Below, in pieces: positions 24,655 to 32,180 of a stretch of DNA of 32,933 nt. The position numbers and the translations under genes are program-made. Below the pieces are notes generated by a model that saw nothing but the letters and a program-made list of their open reading frames with translations, ran no database searches and was not told the origin of the DNA. The stretch is from Planctomycetota bacterium. Its GTDB lineage: Bacteria; Planctomycetota; Planctomycetia; Pirellulales; UBA1268. The stretch is taken from the NCBI GenBank assembly GCA_003669605.1, contig QWOP01000065.1, positions 1 through 32,933 of the forward strand, written 5' to 3'. Every line of letters starts with the position of its first letter. Within the stretch, counting starts at the first letter, position 1.

Positions 24655-25316
24655 TCATTCTTCTCGACAACCGCGACAGTTTTGTCTTTAACCTCGCCCG
24701 CTATTTTCATCTCCTCGGGGTGCCGGCATTCGTTCTCCCCAGCCACGAGGTATCACCAGACGACATCGAGCGGTTCGAACCCCAGGCGATCGTGATCTCG
24801 CCTGGCCCCTGCACGCCACTCGAGGCAGGCTGCTCGATGGCGGCGGTGCGGGCGTTCCGCGGACGCGTGCCAATACTCGGCGTCTGCTTGGGGCATCAGG
24901 CGATCGCCGCGGCGCTCGGCGGGCAGATCGTGCGGGCCCGCGAGCCAGTCCATGGGCGAACAAGCCCCGTGCACCACGACGAAGTGAACCTCTTCGCGGG
25001 GATCCCCAGCCCGATGGTGGTGGCCCGCTACCATTCGCTCGTCATCGAGCGTGAGTCTTTGCCAGAGTCACTGGCCATCACCGCCGTCGACGACGAGGGA
25101 ACGATCATGGCGGTAGAGGACCGGGCCCGGGGGCTCTACGGCGTGCAATTCCACCCCGAATCGATCCTCACCCGCCATGGTTTTTCGCTCCTGGCAAACT
25201 TCCTCGATCTCGCCGGTATCCCCCGCGAGCGCGGGCTTCCGGAATCGGAGGCAGGCGCCGAACCGGCAGACGGATCCGCCCCCCCCGATGCCGATGAGCG
25301 GATCGTGACCTTCTGA
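24651..25316 (+). CDS. pabA: Aminodeoxychorismate synthase component II, glutamine amidotransferase (PabA)
   Basis: This subunit releases ammonia from glutamine for PabB. The 221-residue class I amidotransferase opens ILLDNRDSFVFNLARYF, has ISPGPCTPLEAG, the nucleophile Cys79 in GVCLGHQAI, and His168 and Glu170 in QFHPESIL, so the triad is complete. PabA and TrpG are alike and can serve both pathways; assignment rests on coupling to a PabB with the catalytic Lys. A 30-residue acidic, Pro-rich C-terminal tail is not part of the domain. The next gene converges, leaving 126 bases in which I see no clear terminator. Confidence 0.9.
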   Translation: MIILLDNRDSFVFNLARYFHLLGVPAFVLPSHEVSPDDIERFEPQAIVISPGPCTPLEAGCSMAAVRAFRGRVPILGVCLGHQAIAAALGGQIVRAREPVHGRTSPVHHDEVNLFAGIPSPMVVARYHSLVIERESLPESLAITAVDDEGTIMAVEDRARGLYGVQFHPESILTRHGFSLLANFLDLAGIPRERGLPESEAGAEPADGSAPPDADERIVTF

Positions 25317-25442
25317 CAGGCCTACACGTCAAACCGCTGACTGGTGCTGTCCGACTGATCCGCAGCCGCAATCGGCGTGCCATGTCATCGGTTCCCGGCA
25401 GAGTCGGCTTCGAGCGCACGCAAGCCACGAGGCCGGGGCTCC

Positions 25443-26258
25443 TCAGGCCCGCCGAAAACCGCCGTTGACCGGCAGCACCTGCCCGGTGACGAACGCCGCA
25501 TCTGATGACACGAGCCAGCGGACCGCCGCGGCAATGTCGGCAGGCTCTCCCCAGCGTCCCAGCATGCTCTCACGCACCGCCCGCTTCTGCCACACCTCGC
25601 TTGCACCCTCCCCCCACTTGGTCCTGATCCACCCCGGCGCCACGCAGTTGACCCGCACCTGGGGGCTGAGTGACCGCGCCACACTCCGCGTGAACGCCAT
25701 CACAGCCCCCTTGCTGGCCGCGAAGAGTTCGCCGGAATCCCCCTCCATGCCACTCTCGGCCTGATCCCAACCGGTGGTCACGATATTCCCCCGCGCCATG
25801 CCTGTCGCCGCCTGCTCGTCGCTCCAACGCTGCTTCATCTGTCGGCCAAAGGCCCGCGTCAGGATCATCGTCGATGTCACGTCGACCCGCAGCAACTCCT
25901 CGAGTTTGCGTTCAAACCCCCACGCGGCGGCGGCGCCTGTGAGCACGTCGGCTCCGGCGACGAGGACGAGCGTGTCGAGATCGGGAAGCCCCGTTGACAC
26001 ATCGTCGACCAACCGCAGGAGAGCCTCGTGATCGCCGAGATCGCAGAGGAACCTTCCGGCATACCGGTCCATCTGTGTCAATTCCGCGGCAAGGTCAGCG
26101 GCGGCGGCGGCCGAGCGGCCATGGATCGCCACCGCCGCGCCGGCTGCAGCCAATTCCAATGCCACAGCGCGGCCGATGCCATGCGTCGCACCGGTGACCA
26201 GCACCGTCCGCCGCCCGAGGTTCATTGCGGGGGAATCTCTGGCGGTAGCCGCGGTCAT
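25443..26258 (-). CDS. Short-chain dehydrogenase/reductase-like protein with altered active site
   Basis: The 271-residue Rossmann protein has the cofactor motif VTGATHGIGRAVA, a conserved CDLGD, and a C-terminal PGWIRTKWG followed by SSDAAFVTGQVLPVNGGF typical of classical SDRs. The catalytic Tyr-x-x-x-Lys is FAASK (Phe about residue 179, Lys 183), and the catalytic Ser position reads VTTGWDQAESGM, where Thr replaces Ser. It may use a different mechanism or have lost redox activity. ATG 26258 overlaps the upstream gene's stop (ATGA) and was preferred; ATG 26225 would trim 11 residues. It is coupled to the PQQ-type propeller gene. Confidence 0.87.
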   Translation of the reverse strand: MTAATARDSPAMNLGRRTVLVTGATHGIGRAVALELAAAGAAVAIHGRSAAAAADLAAELTQMDRYAGRFLCDLGDHEALLRLVDDVSTGLPDLDTLVLVAGADVLTGAAAAWGFERKLEELLRVDVTSTMILTRAFGRQMKQRWSDEQAATGMARGNIVTTGWDQAESGMEGDSGELFAASKGAVMAFTRSVARSLSPQVRVNCVAPGWIRTKWGEGASEVWQKRAVRESMLGRWGEPADIAAAVRWLVSSDAAFVTGQVLPVNGGFRRA

Positions 26259-28132
26259 GGCGCCGGCGTCTCCGTTACGGCGGCGGCCTCCGGTTCGGCG
26301 GCGGCCTCCGGTTCGGCAGCGGCAGGAGCGGCAGGTTCCGCTGCGGGCAGCGTTTCGTCCCCCGGCATGGCGGTCGCCCCCTGCCGCTGGCTTCCTGCCA
26401 GCAGCGGCAACTGATAACAGACGGCTTCGACGGCGTTCCGCAGGAGAAGTTTGTCGCCGATCACTGCCGGGCTGTTCCAAGTCTGGTCGGAGAGGGCGTG
26501 GAGGCGGGCCAGTTCACGATGGGCCTTGGGAGTCGCCTCGACCAGAACCACATCGCCCGGCTCGGATTGGACGACGAGGAGATCGTTGACGCGGAGCAGT
26601 TGCCCCTGGTCGTAGCGGCCTCCCTTCCAGGCCCGCTTTCCGTCGGCTGCCCGGACACACTCAAGAATCCCATCGGAAAGCCCGTAGAGGTGGCCGTCGT
26701 GGAAAGCGACGTTGGTGAACTTCGTCTTCAGGCTCCCCTTCGCCCGCCACGCTTCCTTGACTCCCCATGCGCCGTCGGTTGCGGCAGTATCGGCGCACGC
26801 GACATCAAACGCGGCGGCACCGATGCCATAGCCCTTGGAGATAAAGATCCGCTCCGCACCGATCACCACCGGTTGGGTGCAGGAGGCATCGGAGTTGCTG
26901 TGTCCCGACCACGGGAAACGCCACGCCTCGGCATGGTCGGCAGGATCGAAGCCGATCACCTGCGACTCAGTGACCGTGACCAGGAACGTCTTGCCACCGA
27001 CGGTCAGCAGACTCGGGCTCACATAACTGATCTGGTCGTCGCCGGCCGTCCAGCGCCGCTCACCCGTGTCTCGCGCGTAGGCGACCAGCGCCACCGGCCC
27101 ATCGGCCCCAGACTTTCCCCTCCGCGGCCCCCCCCCCGGTACGACAACGATGTCGTCGAGGAGCAGCGGCGATCCGGCGCGTCCCCAGGCGACGGCAGCC
27201 TCGTGGCCGGCTGGATCGATCCCCAGATCAGCGATGACGTCCTTTTTCCAGAGCACCTCACCGGTGGCTCCGGCGATGGCATGGAGCCAGCCGGTGGCCC
27301 CGGCGGCGTAGACGACTCCGTCGCGGATCGTCGGCGTCGACCGCGGGCCAACGCCGCCGAGCACCGTCTGGTGGCGGCTGGGCACCGTCACCTGCCAGAG
27401 TGGTTCGCCAGTGGACAGCGTCAGGCAGGTGATGATCTCGTCGTCGCCGCGTTGTTCAAGGGTCACGGCATGATCCCCCTCGGTGGCAAAGCCGCTCCAG
27501 CCGGCGCCGATCGGCCGCCGCCAGAGTTCCCGGGGAGGACGATCGGTCCAAGCCGGATCGATCGGCGCAGCGATCGCATCTGGAATCGATGCGTCTCCAG
27601 CGGGCCCGAGGAATCGCGAAAAATCCTCTGAAGAAGGCTCCCAACGCGACTTCTCCGCCGCAGGCCCGACCACCACCGGAGCCAGGAGCCTGTCACGCGA
27701 CGTCTGCCAGACCCAGCGAAACTCCGGCAGCAGGTCGCCCGAGACCCGTTCGATCCGCAGTGTGGTGAGCCCCAAAGCCACCACTCCCAGGAGGCTAAAA
27801 GCCACGGCCCACTTCAGCCGCGGCGCGTGCCCACTCTCGCGGAGAAACCAGACCACCGCCGACATCAGCGCCGAAAAGCAGAGGATCAACGTGATGATAT
27901 TGCGGACGGCCCCATCGACGACGCCGCCAACGACATGCTCAAGGAGCCCGGCCCGCACCATCAGGGCCGCTGCGGCCAGCGAACAGAGCGAGACGATCAA
28001 TCGCCGTGGCGGTCGGAGGGAAGCCGCCAAGGCAGCCTCCGGAACCGAACGCCCTGCCGCCCCGCGTGGCTGGGCGGAAGTCGGTGGCTGCGGGGAGGCT
28101 TGGGGCTGGGTGTGGGGCTTGCGTCTGGACAT
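26255..28132 (-). CDS. Membrane-anchored PQQ-like beta-propeller protein
   Basis: The 625-residue product has a Pro/Gln-rich cytoplasmic start (1-40), three hydrophobic helices (about residues 43-63, 73-94 and 106-125), a linker and then a seven- or eight-bladed beta-propeller. Blade motifs such as GEPLWQVTVP, GEVLWKKDVIAD, GERRWTAGDD and GKRAWKG are the Trp-docking repeats of PQQ-type quinoproteins. EDFSRFLGPAG before the propeller matches the R-G-P-x-x-x-G lead-in common in planctomycete propeller proteins. Clear PQQ ligands are not evident, so a scaffold or sensor role is as likely as a dehydrogenase. ATG 28132 was preferred over the upstream in-frame start because the extra 39 residues are Arg/Pro noise. 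Confidence 0.85.
   Translation of the reverse strand: MSRRKPHTQPQASPQPPTSAQPRGAAGRSVPEAALAASLRPPRRLIVSLCSLAAAALMVRAGLLEHVVGGVVDGAVRNIITLILCFSALMSAVVWFLRESGHAPRLKWAVAFSLLGVVALGLTTLRIERVSGDLLPEFRWVWQTSRDRLLAPVVVGPAAEKSRWEPSSEDFSRFLGPAGDASIPDAIAAPIDPAWTDRPPRELWRRPIGAGWSGFATEGDHAVTLEQRGDDEIITCLTLSTGEPLWQVTVPSRHQTVLGGVGPRSTPTIRDGVVYAAGATGWLHAIAGATGEVLWKKDVIADLGIDPAGHEAAVAWGRAGSPLLLDDIVVVPGGGPRRGKSGADGPVALVAYARDTGERRWTAGDDQISYVSPSLLTVGGKTFLVTVTESQVIGFDPADHAEAWRFPWSGHSNSDASCTQPVVIGAERIFISKGYGIGAAAFDVACADTAATDGAWGVKEAWRAKGSLKTKFTNVAFHDGHLYGLSDGILECVRAADGKRAWKGGRYDQGQLLRVNDLLVVQSEPGDVVLVEATPKAHRELARLHALSDQTWNSPAVIGDKLLLRNAVEAVCYQLPLLAGSQRQGATAMPGDETLPAAEPAAPAAAEPEAAAEPEAAAVTETPAP
26281..26316. repeat. 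Perfect 18-bp tandem repeat in the propeller gene's tail
   Basis: CGGCGGCCTCCGGTTCGG occurs twice in a row and a partial third copy follows. It encodes the PEAAAE repeats of the C-terminal tail of the PQQ-like protein. Confidence 0.8.
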
Positions 28133-28247
28133 CTGTGGGCACCTGACAGGACCGGCTCGAACCAGGCCCGGGCCGTGGGACCGGGAGGGATTGGGCGAGT
28201 TTACCGCTCGTGCAGTTCCCGCGCCCATTGCGATCCGTGGCGCTCCC

Positions 28248-28274
28248 AAAGGCCTCCGCTGAGGAGGCCTTTTC
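28248..28274 (+). terminator. Terminator-like hairpin in a divergent intergenic region
   Basis: AAAGGCCTCC (28248-28257) and GGAGGCCTTT (28263-28272) form a perfect 10-bp stem with a 5-base loop, followed by TTCC so the T-run is TTTT. It stands 70 bases before the PLP-enzyme ATG and 115 bases upstream of the divergent propeller gene. No gene ends here, so it would be a leader attenuator of the plus-strand gene or the end of a small transcript from 28133-28247. Confidence 0.55.
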
Positions 28275-28343
28275 CTTGTGGCATCACCGGGGCTGGACTA
28301 GACTCCGCCGACGGCCCCATTCCCCCACCACATTGGATTCCCC

Positions 28344-29606
28344 ATGGCCCACTCCGATCCGCACGCCTCCTCCGGCACCTCTCCTCCAGTGCCCTCCCGT
28401 GATCCAGACGCTCTTCTGTTCCGAGGAGTGGGCGTGGGCCCATCCACCGCCGCGGTCCATGCCGGTGAGGCTCGCCAGAAGCCCGGTTTCTCGATCACCG
28501 ATCCCATCTTTGCATCGTCGACCTACACCTTCCCCGACACGCGGTCGATCGTCGAATTCATCGAGGAGAAGCAGTGCCGCGAAGAGTATGGGCGCTACGG
28601 TAACCCAGGCGAGCGGGTGGTTGAGGAAAAACTCGCGGCGCTCGATGGCGGCGAGATGGCGGTGCTATTCGCCACCGGCATGGCAGCCTTGGTGGGGACG
28701 CTCATGGCCCACCTCAGCGCCGGTGAGGAGGTAGTGTTCTTTGATGAGTGCTACCACCGCAGCCGCGAGTTTTGCCGCCGGCACCTGACCCGCTTCGGGG
28801 TCGGTTTCCGCGAGGTGAAGACCGGCGACTATGCCGCCATGGAAGCGGCGATCACACCGCGAACCAAATTCCTGGTCAGCGAGTCCCCCACCAATCCCCA
28901 CCTCTCGATCGTCGACTGCGCCGCCTTCGCCGACCTCGGCCGGCGGCACGGCGTGCTGACGCTTATCGATGCCACTCTCTGCACTCCCTACAACCTCCGG
29001 CCGCTGGAGTCGGGGGTCGACTTCGTGCTCCACTCGGCGACGAAGTATCTCGGTGGCCACAATGACCTGCTCGCAGGCGCCGTGGCCGGCTCCCGCGAAC
29101 GACTGGAGCCGGTGCGAAACCTCCGGGGGATCATGGGTGGGATCAATTCCCCGCATAATGCCTACCTCCTCGAGCGGGGTCTGAAGACCTTCGCCCTGCG
29201 GATGGAGCGTCACAACTCCAACGGCTTAACAGTGGCCCGTTTCCTCGAATCACACCCCCGCGTGGAACGCGTCTTCTATCCCGGACTGGAGAGCCACCCC
29301 TACCACGCCATCGCCGCCCGGACGATGTGCGGATACGGAGGCCTCGTCACCTTCCTTCTCAAGGATTCTGACTGGCAGCGGACTGCCCGGGTCGTCGATG
29401 CCGTCCGCATCCCGCGGATCGGCCCGAGCCTCGGGGGAGTCGAGTCGCTCATCGAGCAGCCGATGGTGATGAGTTACTGGAACTATTCCCCCGCTGAACG
29501 GCGATCGTTCGGCATTCCGGAGAACATGATCCGGCTGGCGTTGGGCATCGAGGACTCGGCCGATCTCGTGGCCGACCTCGGTCAGGCTCTCGACAGCACC
29601 GTCTGA
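28344..29606 (+). CDS. PLP-dependent Cys/Met-metabolism enzyme (cystathionine gamma-synthase-like)
   Basis: The 420-residue fold-type I enzyme has STAAVHAGEARQ, TYTFPDT, EYGRYGNPGERVVEEKLAALDGG (the family's Y-x-R-x-x-N-P-T-x-x-x-L-E block), ATGMAAL, DECYHRSREF, ESPTNPHLSIVDC, and the PLP Lys (about residue 234) in HSATKYLGGHND. The C-terminal part has IGPSLGGVESLIEQP. These fit the Cys/Met metabolism PLP family that includes cystathionine gamma-synthase and gamma-lyase. Asp in IDATLCTPY is the residue that binds the PLP pyridine nitrogen. Exact reaction (synthase, lyase or sulfhydrylase) is not decidable. A 35-residue Ser/Pro-rich start precedes the fold. ATG 28344 follows a terminator-like hairpin. 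Confidence 0.88.
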   Translation: MAHSDPHASSGTSPPVPSRDPDALLFRGVGVGPSTAAVHAGEARQKPGFSITDPIFASSTYTFPDTRSIVEFIEEKQCREEYGRYGNPGERVVEEKLAALDGGEMAVLFATGMAALVGTLMAHLSAGEEVVFFDECYHRSREFCRRHLTRFGVGFREVKTGDYAAMEAAITPRTKFLVSESPTNPHLSIVDCAAFADLGRRHGVLTLIDATLCTPYNLRPLESGVDFVLHSATKYLGGHNDLLAGAVAGSRERLEPVRNLRGIMGGINSPHNAYLLERGLKTFALRMERHNSNGLTVARFLESHPRVERVFYPGLESHPYHAIAARTMCGYGGLVTFLLKDSDWQRTARVVDAVRIPRIGPSLGGVESLIEQPMVMSYWNYSPAERRSFGIPENMIRLALGIEDSADLVADLGQALDSTV

Positions 29607-29634
29607 GAGTCGGAATGGCTGAGAGTCGGGCTGG
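29603..29634 (+). repeat. 16-bp tandem duplication at the end of the PLP-enzyme gene
   Basis: CTGAGAGTCGGAATGG and CTGAGAGTCGGGCTGG are adjacent and differ at two positions. The first copy contains the TGA stop of the gene, so the duplication lies just past the coding region. Confidence 0.6.
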
Positions 29635-29948
29635 AAAGCAGCGTTGATCCCCCAGCCCTCCCAGCCCAACGGAAGGCAGCGATCGGCCTCGTTTGACATT
29701 TTTTATCCGACAGACCTGGGCGCGGCAGACTCCCAAGCGAGTGTGCCGTTTTGCCGCAAAGTCCCCCGCGCTCCTCCATTTACCCCCATTGCGTCTCGGG
29801 ACGGCGCAATTCGGGAGGCGTGGGGGGCTTCTACGGATCGCGGCGATTTTCACGGAAGTTCCGGTCGAAAGGATGCCGATACCGAATCCGACTACAGAAA
29901 CTCTGACGTCCCCCTTTCCGTCAGGTGTTGCTCTTCGGAGAAGTGTCC
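29607..29948 (+). other. 342-base intergenic region upstream of the DUF6666-like gene
   Basis: After the tandem duplication there is a TTGACA at 29693-29698 followed by TTTTTTAT, but no -10 box at 16-18 bases. A ribosome site GGAG (29937-29940) with AAG lies 8 bases before the next ATG. No open frame of substance and no RNA gene was recognised. Confidence 0.5.
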
Positions 29949-32030
29949 ATGAACGTCGCGAACGGTTTCCGCCGGGTGATCAGTTTGGTACTCCTGGCCG
30001 TCAGTACGCTAGCGGCGAACGCCCAGGCGCAGTCCGGTGCTGATCGGGAGGCAGCCGATGCCGCAGCCGCTTTGCGTTGGGCGCCGCACCGAGCAGCCGC
30101 AACGGTGACGGAATCTGGCCCGACTCCCACCGCCCCGGCAACTCTCGAGCCGGTGCCGATGGAGGATCAGGAGCTGGCCGCCGACATGGTGGAGAGCCAA
30201 CAGCCCCCCCTGACGCGGGCCCCAGCGAGTTATCGCCTCCCAGGCCCCCGGACAGCCCCAGACGCCGCGGCTGGCGCTGGCATGCCTCGTCGCAGCGTTC
30301 GCGCTGCTCCTCAACCCGGCCGTGGGGCCCCCGAGCGACCGACCGACGGATCGCGACTTCCGCCTGCGCAAAACCGCGCTCCCGGAGCGCCACGCGGCAC
30401 CGCTGCGGGCGACGGCGAAACGTCGCTGTTTGCCATGAACTTCTTCCGCGTTCCTCAAGGGGACGTCGGCCGACCGATTCTCGCCCGTGAGATCGCCCCG
30501 CAGCGGGGAGCGGTTCGTCCTGCGGCCGCCAGCGGCGGAGAATCGTTCCGCCCCAGTCCGCGGCAAGTCGGGGTCAACAACCCGCGGCTCGCTATGGCAC
30601 CGGAGGTTGGCTCGTCGGTGATGTCGCGTCCGCCGACGTCCTCGATGCCACGGGCGCGGGTTCCCGCCCGCCGCGTCGCCAACCAGCCGACCCCCGCTGG
30701 CGAGCTGCCGTCCCCCACAAGCCTGCCCGCCGAATCCTCCCCACGCTCCCGTGGACCGGTGACGATGGGCACTCCTCCACCGGCGATGGAGGACATGGCT
30801 GGCGATGGCGAGCTGTCGTTCGGAGGCTCCGCGGGGGACCTCGGATTCGGCGACATGCCGATGAACATGGGTGACGGCGGAATGTCCGACCCGACGCTTG
30901 GCGACCCGTCGTTCGGTGGCTACGAAGGTGGCTACGGCGATGGCTACGAAGGCGGCTACGAGGGTGGCTACGGCGACGATGGGATGTATGGCGATGCCGG
31001 CAGGCAGAGGGGAATGAGGCGTGCGCCGCAAACCTGGAGCGGCGACTACCAGCTCCACATTCCGTCCTTCTTCGACGACCCCTACGCCTGCGAGGACAAC
31101 GAAGCGTGTCCTGGCTGCTCACCAATCTGGGATCAGGATGGCCGGATCTGCGCCTACATGCGGCGTTTCGGCCGGCCCTACTACGGCTGGCGGTGGTATC
31201 GCGATTTCACTGCCAGCGCCGGCGTGACGTCGTTTCAGAACACCAGCGACCTCGGTATCCATGGCAACTTTGGCTTCAACGAGTACGCCAACTGGGCGAT
31301 GCCGTTTTGGAATGCCTTCGGCGTTGGCTGGCAGATGGGCATCCGCGGAGTCCAGGCTGATTTCCAACCCACCCAGGTCCGAGCCGCCAATGGCAACACC
31401 ATCTTCAACAACCAGGCTCGCAACCAAGTCTTCTTCACCACCGGATTCTTCACCCGGGCCTTCGAGGGGCGTGGAATCCAGGGAGGAGCGGTGTGGGACT
31501 ACCTCCAGAACAACTGGTACGACACCTCAGACCTGAGCCAGGTGCGTGGCGAGTTGAGTTACGTCTGGGGCTACCATGAGTTCGGTGTCTGGGGCGCCTA
31601 CAACACGTCGAACTCCGATGGGATTTTCGTCAACGGTTCCCGCGCCCTCACCTACCACGACACCCTCGACGTGTACACCGGCTTCTACCGGCTGCAATTC
31701 GGCGATGCCAATGAGATGAAGATCTGGGGCGGGGTGACCGGCCAAGGGGACACCATCGTTGGAACCCTCGTTCGGGCACCGATGTCCCGCAGCTTGGCCC
31801 TTGAGGGGACGTTCACCTATCTCATCCCGCGGACGGCAAACACCGTCACGCTGCCAGCCGGCGGTTCGGTGAACTACTCCGAGCAAGCCTGGAACGTGTC
31901 GACAAACCTCGTCTGGTACCCGGCCTGTCGGGCCCGCCGCAGCCTGGCGAGCCCCTATCGTCCGCTGTTCGAAGTGGCCGACAACGGCAGCATGATCCAG
32001 GCCATCACGGTCACCAGAACGAAGCGCTGA
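29949..32030 (+). CDS. Secreted, probably outer-membrane, protein with DUF6666-like C-terminal domain
   Basis: The 693-residue product begins with a signal peptide (about residues 1-28, VISLVLLAVSTLAANAQA) and continues with about 330 disordered residues rich in Pro, Arg, Ala and Ser. A Gly/Tyr-rich repeat (GGYEGGYGDGYEGGYEGG) follows near residue 323. The C-terminal 330 residues are beta-rich: SGDYQLHIPSFFDDPYACEDN, WRWYRDFTASAGVTSFQN, GIHGNFGFNEYANW, then alternating strands to the end, as in a small barrel found in many planctomycete genomes. ATG 29949 has GGAGAAG 7 bases upstream. The cysteine-rich turn CEDNEACPGC may hold a disulfide. A terminator follows. I am sure of secretion, less sure of the domain number. 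Confidence 0.72.
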   Translation: MNVANGFRRVISLVLLAVSTLAANAQAQSGADREAADAAAALRWAPHRAAATVTESGPTPTAPATLEPVPMEDQELAADMVESQQPPLTRAPASYRLPGPRTAPDAAAGAGMPRRSVRAAPQPGRGAPERPTDGSRLPPAQNRAPGAPRGTAAGDGETSLFAMNFFRVPQGDVGRPILAREIAPQRGAVRPAAASGGESFRPSPRQVGVNNPRLAMAPEVGSSVMSRPPTSSMPRARVPARRVANQPTPAGELPSPTSLPAESSPRSRGPVTMGTPPPAMEDMAGDGELSFGGSAGDLGFGDMPMNMGDGGMSDPTLGDPSFGGYEGGYGDGYEGGYEGGYGDDGMYGDAGRQRGMRRAPQTWSGDYQLHIPSFFDDPYACEDNEACPGCSPIWDQDGRICAYMRRFGRPYYGWRWYRDFTASAGVTSFQNTSDLGIHGNFGFNEYANWAMPFWNAFGVGWQMGIRGVQADFQPTQVRAANGNTIFNNQARNQVFFTTGFFTRAFEGRGIQGGAVWDYLQNNWYDTSDLSQVRGELSYVWGYHEFGVWGAYNTSNSDGIFVNGSRALTYHDTLDVYTGFYRLQFGDANEMKIWGGVTGQGDTIVGTLVRAPMSRSLALEGTFTYLIPRTANTVTLPAGGSVNYSEQAWNVSTNLVWYPACRARRSLASPYRPLFEVADNGSMIQAITVTRTKR
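30915..30980 (+). repeat. Gly-Tyr-Glu/Gly-Asp codon repeat
   Basis: GGTGGCTACGAA and close variants (GGCTACGGCGAT, GGCGGCTACGAG) recur about five times, encoding the G-G-Y-[EG] repeats of the surrounding gene. Confidence 0.75.
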
Positions 32031-32037
32031 CATCCCC

Positions 32038-32076
32038 GCCCGCGGGAGCCCCGGCCACTGGCCCGTGGGCTTTTTA
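32038..32076 (+). terminator. Rho-independent terminator after the DUF6666-like gene
   Basis: GCCCGCGGG (32038-32046) pairs with CCCGTGGGC (32062-32070), a 9-bp stem with one G-T wobble and a 15-base loop, followed by TTTTTA. It begins 8 bases after the stop codon. Confidence 0.75.
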
Positions 32077-32180
32077 CGGCCAGAGGGCCCCTGCCGCAGA
32101 GGATGATGTTTCTGGTATCCTGCCTGGGTCTTGGGCTCCCACGAACCGAGCCCGCACGTCCCCAGGAAAGTCACCCCCCC

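Noticed and set aside
29693..29720. TTGACA as a promoter for the DUF6666-like gene
   Set aside because: The -35 box is perfect but no acceptable -10 box lies 16-18 bases downstream.
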